Assembly: GCA_902459845.2 (NCBI GenBank)
Contig: CABPSV020000385.1
Location: 1-17,632, forward strand
Direction: 5' to 3'
DNA: 17,632 nucleotides
Source: Hepatocystis sp. ex Piliocolobus tephrosceles
Lineage: Eukaryota > Apicomplexa > Aconoidasida > Haemosporida > Plasmodiidae
A model generated the notes under the pieces. It was not told the DNA's origin, did not search any database, and saw nothing but the letters and a program-made list of their open reading frames with translations. Shown here one piece after another: positions 1 to 9,875 of the stretch. Numbering within the stretch: position 1 is the first letter of the stretch; each line of letters starts with the position of its first letter. Made by a program: the position numbers and the translations under genes.

Positions 1-24
1 ATTTTTAAAAAATTTTTAAATTTT

Positions 25-32
<8 letters not shown>

Positions 33-87
<55 letters not shown>
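33..87. repeat. Poly(dA) tract followed by (TA)n, left edge of the palindrome
   Basis: About 31 consecutive A residues are followed by a TA dinucleotide run reaching the left palindrome arm. The poly(dA) is the mirror of the long poly(dT) at 1043-1094 beyond the right arm, so the original inverted duplication may have extended to about 33. Positions 1-32 are plain A/T sequence with nothing recognisable. Confidence 0.8.
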
Positions 88-93
<6 letters not shown>

Positions 94-387
94 AATATAT
101 AGTTAATTAAACAAACGCTCATACAATTAAATGGTTAAATAAGGCAAATGAAAATAGAAATAATAAATACTAAAAGCAGGAGCTATTGTTTTAAAGAATA
201 AAAATTGATAAAGCTAAGTGAAAGTCTTTCTATATATATGATTATAGTAGGAGATATGTGAATTTAGTAAATTTATATACATATAGGTACACATTTATAT
301 AAATGTTTTTGTCTTTAAGAGATAAACTTATTTCGCATTGTATGCTTATATCCTTTTTTTTTTTTTGACCTTACTTAAGATGTAAAC

Positions 388-418
<31 letters not shown>

Positions 419-1037
419 ACACATTTAGTGATTCATTTGTACTAATTACAATACTTGCTTAACATTTTTTTTTTTTTTATTCGGGATACAAAAAAAGGTT
501 TAATATAAAAATTAAAAATAAGAATAAATACAAAAGCTGTTTTTTTTTTTTATTATAATGGTAGTTGTAATTGTAAAAAAAAGAAAAAACAGCTTTTGCA
601 TTTATTCTTATTTTTAATTTTTACATTAAACCTTTTTAGTATTCCGAATAAAAAAAAAAAAAATGTTAAACAAGCATTGTAATTAGTACAAATGAATTAC
701 TAAATGTGTTAATATATGTAAATATACATATATACATATATATTTACATCTTAAGTAAGGAAAAAAAAAAAAAAAAAAGGATATATGCATACAACGCAAC
801 ATAAGTTTACCTCTTAAAGGCAAAAACATTTATATAAATGTGTACCTATATGTATATAAATTTACTAATTCACCTATTGCCTACTATAATCATATATAAA
901 TCAGATATAGAGAGACTTTCATTTAGCTTTATCAATTTTATTCTTTAAAACAATAGTTTCTGCCTTTAGTATTTATTATTTCTGTTTTCATTTGCCCTGC
1001 TTAACGATTTAATTTATGAACGCTTGCTTAATTATTT

Positions 1038-1042
<5 letters not shown>
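88..1042. repeat. Giant imperfect inverted repeat (palindrome), arms about 465 bp, spacer 24 bp
   Basis: The left arm (88-550) is matched in reverse complement by the right arm (575-1042), leaving a spacer at 551-574. Landmarks pair in strict mirror order: AGCTTTT next to the centre (533-539 with 590-596), ACTAATTACAA (439-449) with TTGTAATTAGT, CTTAAGATGTAAA (374-386) with TTTACATCTTAAG, ATATAGGTACACATTTATAT (281-300) with its complement at 831-850, and TACATAAAT (88-96) with ATTTATGTA (1034-1042). Identity by eye is around 90 percent, with small indels and differing microsatellite lengths. No arm carries a convincing ORF. The structure resembles a fold-back element or an inverted duplication of intergenic DNA. 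No transposase and no clear target-site duplication are visible, because the outer edges run into homopolymers. Confidence 0.93.
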
Positions 1043-1096
<54 letters not shown>

Positions 1097-1123
1097 TTTT
1101 TTTTTTTTTTATTTTTTTTTTTT
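1043..1123. repeat. Poly(dT) tract, right edge of the palindrome
   Basis: This is a run of about 52 T residues, then two further T runs separated by single A bases. It mirrors the poly(dA) at 33-63. Such long homopolymers are common in Plasmodium intergenic DNA and probably vary in length. Confidence 0.85.
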
Positions 1124-1387
1124 AAAAGAAAGAAAAAAAAACAAAAAAAAACAAAAAAAAACAAAAAAAAAAAAAAAAAACAATGTGATAAAATTAAATT
1201 TATTTTTATAAATTATTATAAAATTAAATATATATATATATATATATCAAAAGAGTCAACAATTTTTAATAATAAAAAGTAAAATAAAATAATGACTTCT
1301 AAGGAGTTATAAATAGAGGGCAAATAAAGTTGTTACCTCTGGAGCAAAGAAGCTATATAATCCGAAAAAAAAAAAAAAAAAATATAA

Positions 1388-1427
<40 letters not shown>

Positions 1428-1709
1428 TTATGTGGAAGGAAAAACGTATACAGCTTTATTTAATAGTCCACCTTTGAAAATAAAGTGAATTTGCGTAAAA
1501 AAAAAAATAGACTAATAAGAAAAAAAAAAAAAAAAAAATATAATAAGGTACTAAAGTATAGTTAGATTAAAATATATATGTTATACGCATAGATATATAT
1601 ATATATATATATATACATACGTGAACGCGCTTGTATATATGTAGACGAGTTTTCGAATGTATACACATGTATGTATGAACGGCACGGAAGAGGTATTTAA
1701 AAATATAAT
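1124..1709. other. Intergenic region upstream of ARP4, no gene seen
   Basis: This is the presumed promoter and 5' leader of the ARP4 gene. It contains A-rich stretches, (TA)n microsatellites near 1395-1423 and 1591-1614, and a less AT-biased patch near 1290-1345. No ORF has coding character. There is no tRNA or other RNA fold that I recognise, and no core promoter motif can be called with confidence. Confidence 0.6.
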
Positions 1710-3248
1710 ATGAGTTTGCAAAAAGACAGCAACGAATTTGTACTATGTGGAGGTGAAGATATATCGGCACTAGTTGTTGACTTAGGATTTAATTCATCTA
1801 AAATAGGACATAATCAAGAAGACACACCGAGAATATTTTTAAACAGTATATGTGGTGAAGAAATAATTAATAATGAAAATATAAATGAGAATTTAAAAAA
1901 TAAATTAAAATTTCCATTAAATATATGTAACCGAAGTGAAAATGTAAAAATAAAACCTTTATTTTATAAAAATAATATTTCACATGAAGTTATATTAAAT
2001 AGTGATGTGTTTGAAAAAATAATAGAATATTCTATTGAAGGTACTGTATCAAAAAGAGTTTTTGAATGTAATGATGAAATAATAGAACCAATAAAAACTG
2101 GAGGATTAAATTTAAAATTAAATGAACATCCAATTTTATTATCTGAAGCTAATATACATAATAATAAAATCAGAGAAGAAATAACTGAAATATTATTTGA
2201 AAAATATAACATACCAGCAATATATTTTGCTAAAAAAGCAAAACTTACATCTTTTAGTTTAGGCAGGTCTAACTCACTAGTAGTTGACATTGGACATAGT
2301 TCGTTAAATATAAATCCTATATATGAGGGCTATGTATTACAAAAAAATTCATTTGAGTATGATGTAGGTGGTGATTATTTAGATAGAGTTATTTATGAAA
2401 AATTAAAAGCCGATAATATTAATATAGTTCCTTATTTTTGTTATAATAATATTTCACTTGGTAAGAGTATTGGTAATAACTCTGAAGATTTATTTAAAAA
2501 TATTCATAGTTCATATAAAGAGGAAGGTATATTAGATGTTATACGATATATGAAAGAAACTATATGTAAAGTTCGAGTTAGTACTAATATGGATTGTAAT
2601 GAAAATATAAAATATGAGAAAGATAATGTGAAGGATATCGTGAAGGATAACATGAGTGAAGAACATGTAACTGATTATGCTAGTAGTAGCTATCCAAGTG
2701 GTAATAATCCTAGTATTGCTGAGAATAGTTATAGTAGCCATAATAATGGGTATACTAACAATGGGTATACTAATAATGGGTATATTAATAACAATCATGA
2801 AAGCGAATTAAAAGATGAAACATTCGACTTACCTGATGGTACAAAAATTAATATAGATAAATATAAATACGATATAGCAGAACATTTATTTAAAAGTATT
2901 CCACACAAAAATAACTTTAAAGGTTTACCACAAGCTATTATAAATTGTATTTTATCAACAGATGTTGATATAAGGAAAGATTTATTACAATCAATTATTG
3001 TTACTGGTGGCTCTGCATTATTTTCTGGTTTGGTGGAACGATTATATAACTCTTTAAAAGAAAAAGAATGTTTTACACAATTTGTTAAACTAAAAATATT
3101 AAACACAACAATGTTGGTAGAATTAAAATATTCATCTTGGATAGGTGGATCCATTTTAGCAAGTTTAGGTACATTCCAACAGTTATGGGTTTCAAAAGAG
3201 GAGTATTCAGATGCTGGCCATGGCTTAATATTTGACAGGTGTTTTTAG
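1710..3248 (+). CDS. ARP4: Actin-related protein ARP4 (BAF53/ACTL6-like), nuclear
   Basis: This is an intact 512-residue single-exon ORF with an actin fold. It begins with an ARP4-like segment (GGEDISALVVDLG, residues 14-26; human BAF53 has GGDEVGALVFDIG). It contains PILLSEANIHNNKIREEITE and EKYNIPAIYF in the middle, a second nucleotide-loop region VVDIG (191-195) before the EGYVLQ segment, TGGSALFSGL (432-441), and a C-terminus SSWIGGSILASLGTFQQLW that is almost identical to ARP4 of other eukaryotes. In other organisms ARP4 pairs with actin in the INO80, SWR1/SRCAP and NuA4 chromatin complexes, so a nuclear chromatin role is inferred here. It is longer than the usual 430 or so residues because of an insertion around 310-375 containing YTNNG repeats (about 346-360). 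The loop residues D24/G26 and D193/G195 are kept, but the serine after G26 in actin is phenylalanine here. It converges on the minus-strand gene ending at 4561. Confidence 0.94.
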   Translation: MSLQKDSNEFVLCGGEDISALVVDLGFNSSKIGHNQEDTPRIFLNSICGEEIINNENINENLKNKLKFPLNICNRSENVKIKPLFYKNNISHEVILNSDVFEKIIEYSIEGTVSKRVFECNDEIIEPIKTGGLNLKLNEHPILLSEANIHNNKIREEITEILFEKYNIPAIYFAKKAKLTSFSLGRSNSLVVDIGHSSLNINPIYEGYVLQKNSFEYDVGGDYLDRVIYEKLKADNINIVPYFCYNNISLGKSIGNNSEDLFKNIHSSYKEEGILDVIRYMKETICKVRVSTNMDCNENIKYEKDNVKDIVKDNMSEEHVTDYASSSYPSGNNPSIAENSYSSHNNGYTNNGYTNNGYINNNHESELKDETFDLPDGTKINIDKYKYDIAEHLFKSIPHKNNFKGLPQAIINCILSTDVDIRKDLLQSIIVTGGSALFSGLVERLYNSLKEKECFTQFVKLKILNTTMLVELKYSSWIGGSILASLGTFQQLWVSKEEYSDAGHGLIFDRCF

Positions 3249-3270
3249 TTAACTTATTTTTTTACACACT

Positions 3271-3397
3271 TTTGTGGTTGGTTGTATTGGTTTGTGGTTG
3301 GTTGTACTGGTTTGTGGTTGGTTGTACTGGTTTGTGGTTGGTTGTACTGGTTTGTGGTTGGTTGTACTGGTTTGTGGTTGGTTGTACTGGTTTGTGT
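3271..3397 (+). repeat. G-rich 20-bp minisatellite in the ARP4 3' flank
   Basis: Six full copies and part of a seventh of a 20-bp unit, TTTGTGGTTGGTTGTACTGG, begin 22 bases after the ARP4 stop codon. The first copy has TATT where the others have TACT. All the guanines lie on the ARP4 sense strand, which is extreme for this A/T-dominated DNA. The closely spaced GG doublets fit a two-tetrad G-quadruplex pattern. Open frames across it are a by-product of a repeat that lacks stop codons. Confidence 0.95.
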
Positions 3398-3417
3398 GTA
3401 TATCCATACATATATAT

Positions 3418-3523
3418 TTTACTATTTTACTATTTTATATTTTTACTATTTTACTATTTTACTATTTTACTATTTTACTATTTTACTATTTTACTATTTT
3501 TTTTTTTTTTTTTTTTTTTTTTT
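3418..3523 (+). repeat. 8-bp TATTTTAC tandem array running into poly(dT)
   Basis: About ten copies of an 8-bp unit (ACTATTTT), with one irregular copy near 3435, lead directly into a 27-base T run (3497-3523). All are T-rich on the ARP4 sense strand and are probably 3' UTR or downstream sequence. Confidence 0.9.
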
Positions 3524-3612
3524 GTTTCCCCCACTTCCCTATCTTACATGTTATGGCTTAGATACCTAACTACATTATGTCTATATATATATTATGTTTA
3601 CCCTACCTTATT

Positions 3613-3720
3613 TTACTTACTTGCTTATTTACTTGCTTATTTACTTGCTTATTTACTTGCTTATTTACTTGCTTATTTACTTACTTACTTGCTTACTTAC
3701 TTACTTACTTGCTTACTTAT
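3613..3720 (+). repeat. 12-bp / 4-bp nested tandem repeat (TTACTTGCTTAT)
   Basis: A 12-bp unit composed of the tetramers TTAC, TTGC and TTAT repeats about five times. It then degrades into runs of TTAC with occasional TTGC. It is the last of several tandem arrays within 450 bp of the ARP4 stop. Confidence 0.88.
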
Positions 3721-4138
3721 TTTATTTTTTTAATAACAAATATTAACATATACAAAAATATATTTTATTTAAGACATAGTTATAAAAACGTAGTGAAATA
3801 ATTTATATGAATTCATGAAAAATTACAAAATTCTTTTTTTTTTTAACAAATTTAATTATATATGATTAAGTTTTTATTTTTGTACATTTATTACATAATG
3901 TAAAATTAGGCTAATCGAATTAAATAAGTTTTTATACACACTCATGAGTATATACATGTATAAAATAAAACATAAGCAAAATATGATAAATTAAAACAAA
4001 TAAAAAATAAAACAATTGTTTTTTCTATGTTTTTAACATACGTACAAAACACAGACACATATATACATCTTATATGTGAAGAGAAGAGGTTGTTATCTGA
4101 TAAATAAAAAGTCCTTATTTGTATTTTTTTTTATGTAC

Positions 4139-4169
<31 letters not shown>

Positions 4170-4560
4170 TTACTAATAAAAAAACACATTTATACTAATA
4201 AAAAAGTGTACAGTTTTATATATGTATTTTTTTTTTTTTTTTTCTTTTAAGATAAATTTAAAAAAACAATATGTAGACATATTTTTAATCATAAAAGCAA
4301 ATTAATTATTAAAATGTTTGAAAATATTTTGTAATTTTATCTTTTTTTTTTTTTTTTGGTAAAAAAAAAATAAAATAAAAGCTTACATATGTATATATTT
4401 ATGCAAATAGATTAATTGTGTAACAAAAAAGTGGGTCGGTTATTAAAAAAAAAAAAAAAAAAAAAAAAATGTTTATCCATGTTTTTGCTTCTATTACTAA
4501 TCCATTATTAATCGAATAGATTAATTAATGACATTTGGCCAAGTCAAAACAAAAATAAGC
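3721..4560. other. Intergenic region between two convergent genes, no gene seen
   Basis: This segment lies between the 3' ends of ARP4 (+) and the AlgH-domain gene (-) and must hold both polyadenylation regions. AATAAA-like strings are too frequent here to pick a site. It contains poly(dT) runs near 3833, 4229 and 4342, poly(dA) runs at 4140-4165 and 4446-4469, and a perfect 10-bp palindrome ACTCATGAGT at 3940-3949. No coding or RNA gene is apparent. Confidence 0.6.
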
Positions 4561-5432
4561 TCACTCAGTTTCAACGCCTCTGAAGTCTTTTAAAACATTG
4601 TCTATAACATATTGAGGTATTTGAGAAATATGTTCATAATCTTTATTTAAAGATCCTAAAATTTTTTCCCATAAATGTTCACCTGTATACGTATTCATAT
4701 AATTTGAATTTGAATTATAAGCATATGTATTATTATTTATATTATTACTACCAGTATTTATTCTACTGGTTCTTCCGGTAGTGGCTCTACCTGTACCAGT
4801 TGTACTAGGACGACCATTATACAGTGAGTTAGATAGGTTAGATGAGTTAAAAATTATATTTGATAACAAATTATTATTTTGGCAATCGATTGGAATCCAG
4901 TAATTATTTTTTAATTCATCTATTAACTGATTAATATCCCATGTTGCTTTACCTATAAATCTTTTTATTAATTTTGTATTAACTTTTGTTTTATCAGGAT
5001 TAAATGAGTTTTTATTTTCATTATTGCAAAACATGTTTTGTGTTTCTATTTTATCAGTTTTATTAATTATTTCATATTGATCTTTTTTTTGTATTGTATT
5101 TTCTTCAAATGTTTCTTGTTTTATGTCAGAACTGGTACCTTCACAATTGGTAGCTTCACGAGTAGTACCTTCACAAGTCGTATTTTTATAGTTACTACTA
5201 TTTATTTTTGTATTAGTATTTGTTAGATCCACATTTTCATTATAACCTTCATATAATAAATCATTTATAACAATATTTTTTGAATATTTTTTTATATTAT
5301 GTAATATTGTTAATCCTGGTAATGGTCCACCAAACCAAAATAAATTTACAGGATTAGAAACAAAATAATTTGCATTTTTATTATTAACATTATTATTATT
5401 AACATTATTATTATTAACATTATTATTATTAA

Positions 5433-5475
<43 letters not shown>

Positions 5476-8400
5476 GGCTCTACTACTTCTACCAGCACAA
5501 TTATTTTTTGTTAGAAACTTTGATGATTTACTATTTTCATCAATTGTTAAATTGTTTGTATAATCACATTCTTCGTTTGAGTTTAAAATTTCCAAATTTG
5601 AATCAACTACATTTTTAGTAGAACATTTTTGTAATATATCTATTTCATTTTTTTCATCTCCTTCATTTTTTTCATCTCCTTCATTTTTTTCATCTCCCTC
5701 AATTTCTTCATCCGTTTCTTCATCCGTTTCTTCATCAATTTCTTCATCAATTTCTTCATCAATTTCTTCATCCGTTTCTTCATCAGTTTCTTCATCCGTT
5801 TCTTCATATTCTTCACCATCATCCATTTCTTTTTCATTATCCATTTCTTCACCATCATATATTTCCCCATCATTTAATTCATCATCATAAGAATTACCAG
5901 GCCAATCATATTTTTTATGATTACCTTTTCTCAAAATACTTTTTTTTTTTTTTATTTTATTTTTTTTATCTTTTTCATAAGAATCTCCATTTTCATATTC
6001 TCCTTCTGAATCATCACCATTATATATTTTATTTGTTTCTTTAAATTTAAGTATTTTTTTATGTATTTGTTCTATTTCTTTTTCAGTAAGACCTTGATTA
6101 TTTTTATTAGATTCCTTTTCTTCCTCTTCATTTTTATTTTGTGTTTGTAATTTTACATTAGTATTATAACCCGTTTTTAATAAAAATGGTTTATTTTTTT
6201 TTTCTTTATTTTTTTTTTCAAATATATGTATACGATTGTTAATTATAACTACTTTCCATTTATTATATTTATCAAAATACAGTTTATAAAATTCATTTAA
6301 AAATTTTAATCTTTTTATTTCTTTTTTTATATCTGTAAGGGAACCAATATTATATGATGGTAAAAATCTTAAATATAATGGAACTTTATTTAATTTTATA
6401 ATATAATGTGTAATTATATCTAATAAATGTTCATCCATCATTATTATTAAACTATTTTTTTTTTTTTTTTTTTTATTTAAATAATTACTTGATGAACTTC
6501 GAAATTGAATACGTAAAAACATTTCTTGTAAATCTTTTAAAGTTGGAAAATCATTAACACTTGTAGTAGCACTTACACTACCACTCTCATTATTATTGTT
6601 ACTACTGTTGTTGTTATTATTAAAACTGTTATTAACATTATTATTATTATTTTTTTCAGTTGGCAATCCTTTCACTTCAAATTTACACTGTACTAGATCA
6701 TCTTTTTTTTCCTCACTTATTTTTTTTACTATCAAAACATTTTTATCATTTGTGTTGCTTTGGTCTGTGGTTTCCTCGAGTATGCCACTACTACTACTAC
6801 CACCACTGTTACTACCACTTCCATTGTTAACACAACTTTCAGTTCCATCAAGACAAGTACCTGTACCCGTTCCCATCCCCTTGGCTGTGTCTGTTAATGT
6901 ATCTATATGATCAGTAACACCCTCAACAACAGTTTGTGTATTATTACTATCAACTAGATCTTTTGCAACTTTTGATTGTTCGTTATTAACATTACCATGC
7001 ATGGTTTTTCCGATCCTATCTTGATTTTTTTTTAAACTCTCATTTATATCAACTATTGTATCCCTTCCTCTTTTTATATTTCCTCTATTTTTTACAATAT
7101 AATTATTATTATTTATATTACTAATATTATTTATATTATTTATATTATTAATATTATTTATATTTTTTTTTTTTTTTTTTTTCATATACAACTTTTTAAA
7201 AGTTTTCATTATTTCTTTATCAGTAGAAAAATCATTATAATTGTTATATAATGGATGTTTATTTAAAATTAATCCACAAACTAAATTGTTTTTATCTTTT
7301 TGTGTAATTAAAATGACTGATCTATTCCATAAGGTACTAGATGTTAAAGGATGAGCAATAAATAACATACCCTTTTTTATTTCATTTTTTGTTAATATAT
7401 TTTTTATTATTGCATTGTTTTTATATGGATTTAATTTATTGTCTTTGGTACACTCAGCTATATTATTATCTCCAGTTGTTTCTACAACATTGATTGTATC
7501 AGTACTTGTACCAATATCTGTGTCAGTGGTTATATTCGCAGATTTTGCACCAGTTGTTATGGTAGATTCTTCATCGATACCGTCAACATTAGTGTTTGTA
7601 TCTGTAACAGTTGCATTTTCGACCACATCTATTTCAGTTATACTACCCATTTTATAATTTTTTTTGCTGTTACTATCTATTATGTCATTGCTACTGTTAT
7701 TGTTATTGTCATAATTTGTAGTGTTATTATCATTTTCTTTTTTACTATTATTTTTTTTTAAAAGAGAATTTTTTTTTTTTTTTTCTGTTTCCATCATCAT
7801 ATCACCTTGTGCTTGTTCTTCTTTCCTTACATTACTGTTACTACTGTTATTACTGTTATTACTGTTATTACTGTTATTACTGTTATTACTGTTATTACTG
7901 TTATTACTGTTATTATTATTTTGTTCATATTTTTTATCATTTAAAATATTTAAATTTATTATACTTAAATTATTTTTAAAAAAGTTTTTTTCTTCTTCTG
8001 ACTGCCATAATTGTTTTTTTTTTAAAAATAAGATGTTATAATTATTATCATTGTATTTATTAGTTTGTTTATTTTTATCATTATATATATTATTGTTATC
8101 ACTATAATGCATACTATCATGAGTATGTTTCGTTTCTGTATATCGTGGTAAAGACATAAGAATTGAGCTTTTTATTCTGTTCAAATGACGTATAGCTGTA
8201 AAACCTATATTAAAAACTTCATCGCTTTGTATATTATTTCGCATATATTTTATAATTTCTGTTTTTAATTTTTTTTTACTAGATTTTATAGGACAGTAAT
8301 GAATGTTATTATTTAAAAACTCTTTTAAAAATAAATTATATTTATCACATTGTTCATTTTCATATCGATATACATCTGAAATAAAACATCTCCATATTTG

Positions 8401-8481
8401 ATTTTTATCAAAAAAATCAGTTATTTTACATACCGTTCTAGCTAAAGAACGTAAAACTTTTTTTTTTTCTCTTGTCATCAT
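4561..8481 (-). CDS. YqgE/AlgH (DUF179, UPF0301) domain protein with large low-complexity insertions
   Basis: This is an intact 1306-residue ORF with an in-frame stop nine bases upstream of its first ATG. AlgH-family signatures lie far apart: KGMLFIAHPLTSSTLWNRSV (from residue 370) with CGLILNKHP after it, then WFGGPLPGLTILH (from 1049), then FIGKATWDINQLIDELKNNY (from 1175), and LWEKILGSL followed by SQIP (about 1270-1292). In bacteria these sit within about 185 residues. The first two blocks here are separated by some 630 residues of Asn-, Ser-, Thr- and acidic-rich sequence. A more ordered segment lies at about 640-757. Repeats include an NNS tract (about 188-215), DEET/DEEI tetrads (about 890-925), EGDEKN hexads (about 928-947) and an Asn run (about 1002-1037). 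Residues 1-110 look helical and faintly LYR-like. The AlgH family has no settled biochemical function. There is no clear signal peptide. Confidence 0.85.
5370..5475 (-). repeat. Asn-codon trinucleotide tract with NNNNV repeats
   Basis: This is a coding microsatellite in the AlgH-domain gene. A run of ATT/AAT triplets gives polyasparagine, then four copies of a 15-bp unit add a valine every fifth residue. It lies just before the second AlgH block. Length variation here would be in frame. Confidence 0.9.
5640..5812 (-). repeat. Coding acidic repeats: 12-bp DEET/DEEI array and 18-bp EGDEKN array
   Basis: Two adjacent coding arrays lie in the AlgH-domain gene: about nine copies of a 12-bp unit encoding DEE(T/I), then three copies of an 18-bp unit encoding EGDEKN. 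They form a strongly acidic spacer inside the split AlgH domain. The shifted minus-strand frame of the same repeat is also open (Met/Lys-rich) but has no coding merit. Confidence 0.9.
7835..7920 (-). repeat. 9-bp coding array encoding Asn-Asn-Ser
   Basis: About eight copies of a 9-bp unit encode NNS, in the N-terminal low-complexity part of the AlgH-domain protein (residues about 188-215). Confidence 0.88.
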
Positions 8482-8502
8482 TTTTTCTTAGTAACCTGCG
8501 TG

Positions 8503-8548
<46 letters not shown>

Positions 8549-8701
8549 CATGTACATAAACATGTACTTATATATATGTTTGTATATACATAACGACACG
8601 GAGGTCAGCAAAAAAAATAAAAAACGTAAAATAATACCGCCTTTTTTTTTTTACTAGTTTGTACCTTTTTATACTAGTTTTTATAATTTTGCTTATTATG
8701 T

Positions 8702-8757
8702 TATGTTTAATAGGCTATGTTTAATACGCTGTGTTTAATACGTTAAGTTTTGTACGT
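8702..8757. repeat. Degenerate 14-bp tandem repeat upstream of the AlgH-domain gene
   Basis: Four successive 14-bp units read TATGTTTAATAGGC, TATGTTTAATACGC, TGTGTTTAATACGT and TAAGTTTTGTACGT. They become progressively more divergent and end in a GTACGTACGT run. They lie about 220-275 bp upstream of the start codon, in a promoter-proximal position. Confidence 0.75.
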
Positions 8758-9631
8758 ACGTCCTGCTTGTTACTTTATTTTATTTTATTTTATTTTATTT
8801 TTTGTTTTATTTTTTTTTTTTTATAATTGCGTAATCGTGTTTTTAATTACCGATCAGTGAAGCGTTGTCATTTTTGTTTAAAATGTTTCTGTCAGTTATT
8901 AAGTTTAAAAAAAATATATTTAAAGCAAAAAAAAATGTGATGAGTGAATAAAAAAAAAAAATATAAAAAAAAAAAAAATTTTGAAAATTATACAGTGAGC
9001 TGTATACAAATATATATAACGCTTTTACCTGATAGTCAACGTTAATTTTTTATTTTTGTACATGTTTATATATATATATATATATATACATATATACATA
9101 TATATTATTATGAACGTGCTCGTATTAACCCAATTTTCATTCCTTACGCTTCATAATTGTTATTTAAATTAAAGTAGAACATAAAAATGCATGTATATAT
9201 GTACTTGCTTATATATGCACTACTTTATTTACGTTAGGGGTTATATGCACTTTGCTTCTTTAATATAGAAATGTACATAATTAAAAAATAAAAAAAAATA
9301 AAAAAAAAATAAAAAAATTTAGATAAAAAATGTAACATAAAAATATGTTGGATAGTTATAGAGAAAAGAAGCGTTCTCTTTGTCCTAGTTATTTTTATTA
9401 TACATATGTAAACATATGTATATATATATATGTATTTGTTTTTTATCACATTGTAATTTTGTTAGTAAAAAAAAATATATACATAAGGCTCTTAAGGAAT
9501 AAGAAAAAAAAAAAAAAAAAAACGAACAAATCTTCTTTCTGCCCGTAAATAAAGCGTGGATTTTTCTATGAAGATTCTTTTATTTTATTATCAAAAAAAA
9601 ATTATTTTAAGAAAAAAAAAAATAAAATAAA

Positions 9632-9668
<37 letters not shown>

Positions 9669-9823
9669 CATGTGTATACCAAATATATTTTATTATAGTA
9701 AACCTATTATACGAATAAGCAGTTAAAGACGTCATGGCACTATATGTTTCAAAATCTTTTATGACACTTATGATGGATATGTTGGCTACATGTGACTATG
9801 CATACACATATCCATTTTTATGG

Positions 9824-9875
<52 letters not shown>

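Noticed and set aside
88..1042. Palindrome as an assembly or library fold-back artefact
   Set aside because: The arms differ at many positions and by indels, whereas an artefact would give essentially identical arms.
1016..1282. Plus-strand frame made of polyphenylalanine then polylysine
   Set aside because: It is a translation of poly(dT) followed by poly(dA) at the palindrome edge.
3613..3720. Tandem array considered as a CRISPR or internal telomere-like repeat
   Set aside because: There are no unique spacers, the units are 4 or 12 bp, and the sequence does not resemble the Plasmodium telomere unit GGGTTYA.
3239..3801. Overlapping plus-strand open frames rich in Trp/Leu/Val/Cys and Leu/Thr repeats
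   Set aside because: They are produced by stop-free 20-bp, 8-bp and 12-bp tandem repeats downstream of ARP4. Several frames are open at once and none shows conserved protein features.
5640..5873. Minus-strand Met/Lys repeat frame inside the AlgH-domain gene
   Set aside because: It is the shifted frame of the acidic DEET/EGDEKN coding repeats. The main frame continues intact through it.
8939..9032. Possible box C/D snoRNA (TGATGA at 8939 and CTGA at 9029)
   Set aside because: No terminal stem flanks the boxes and the interior is homopolymeric. Such short words occur by chance at this scale.
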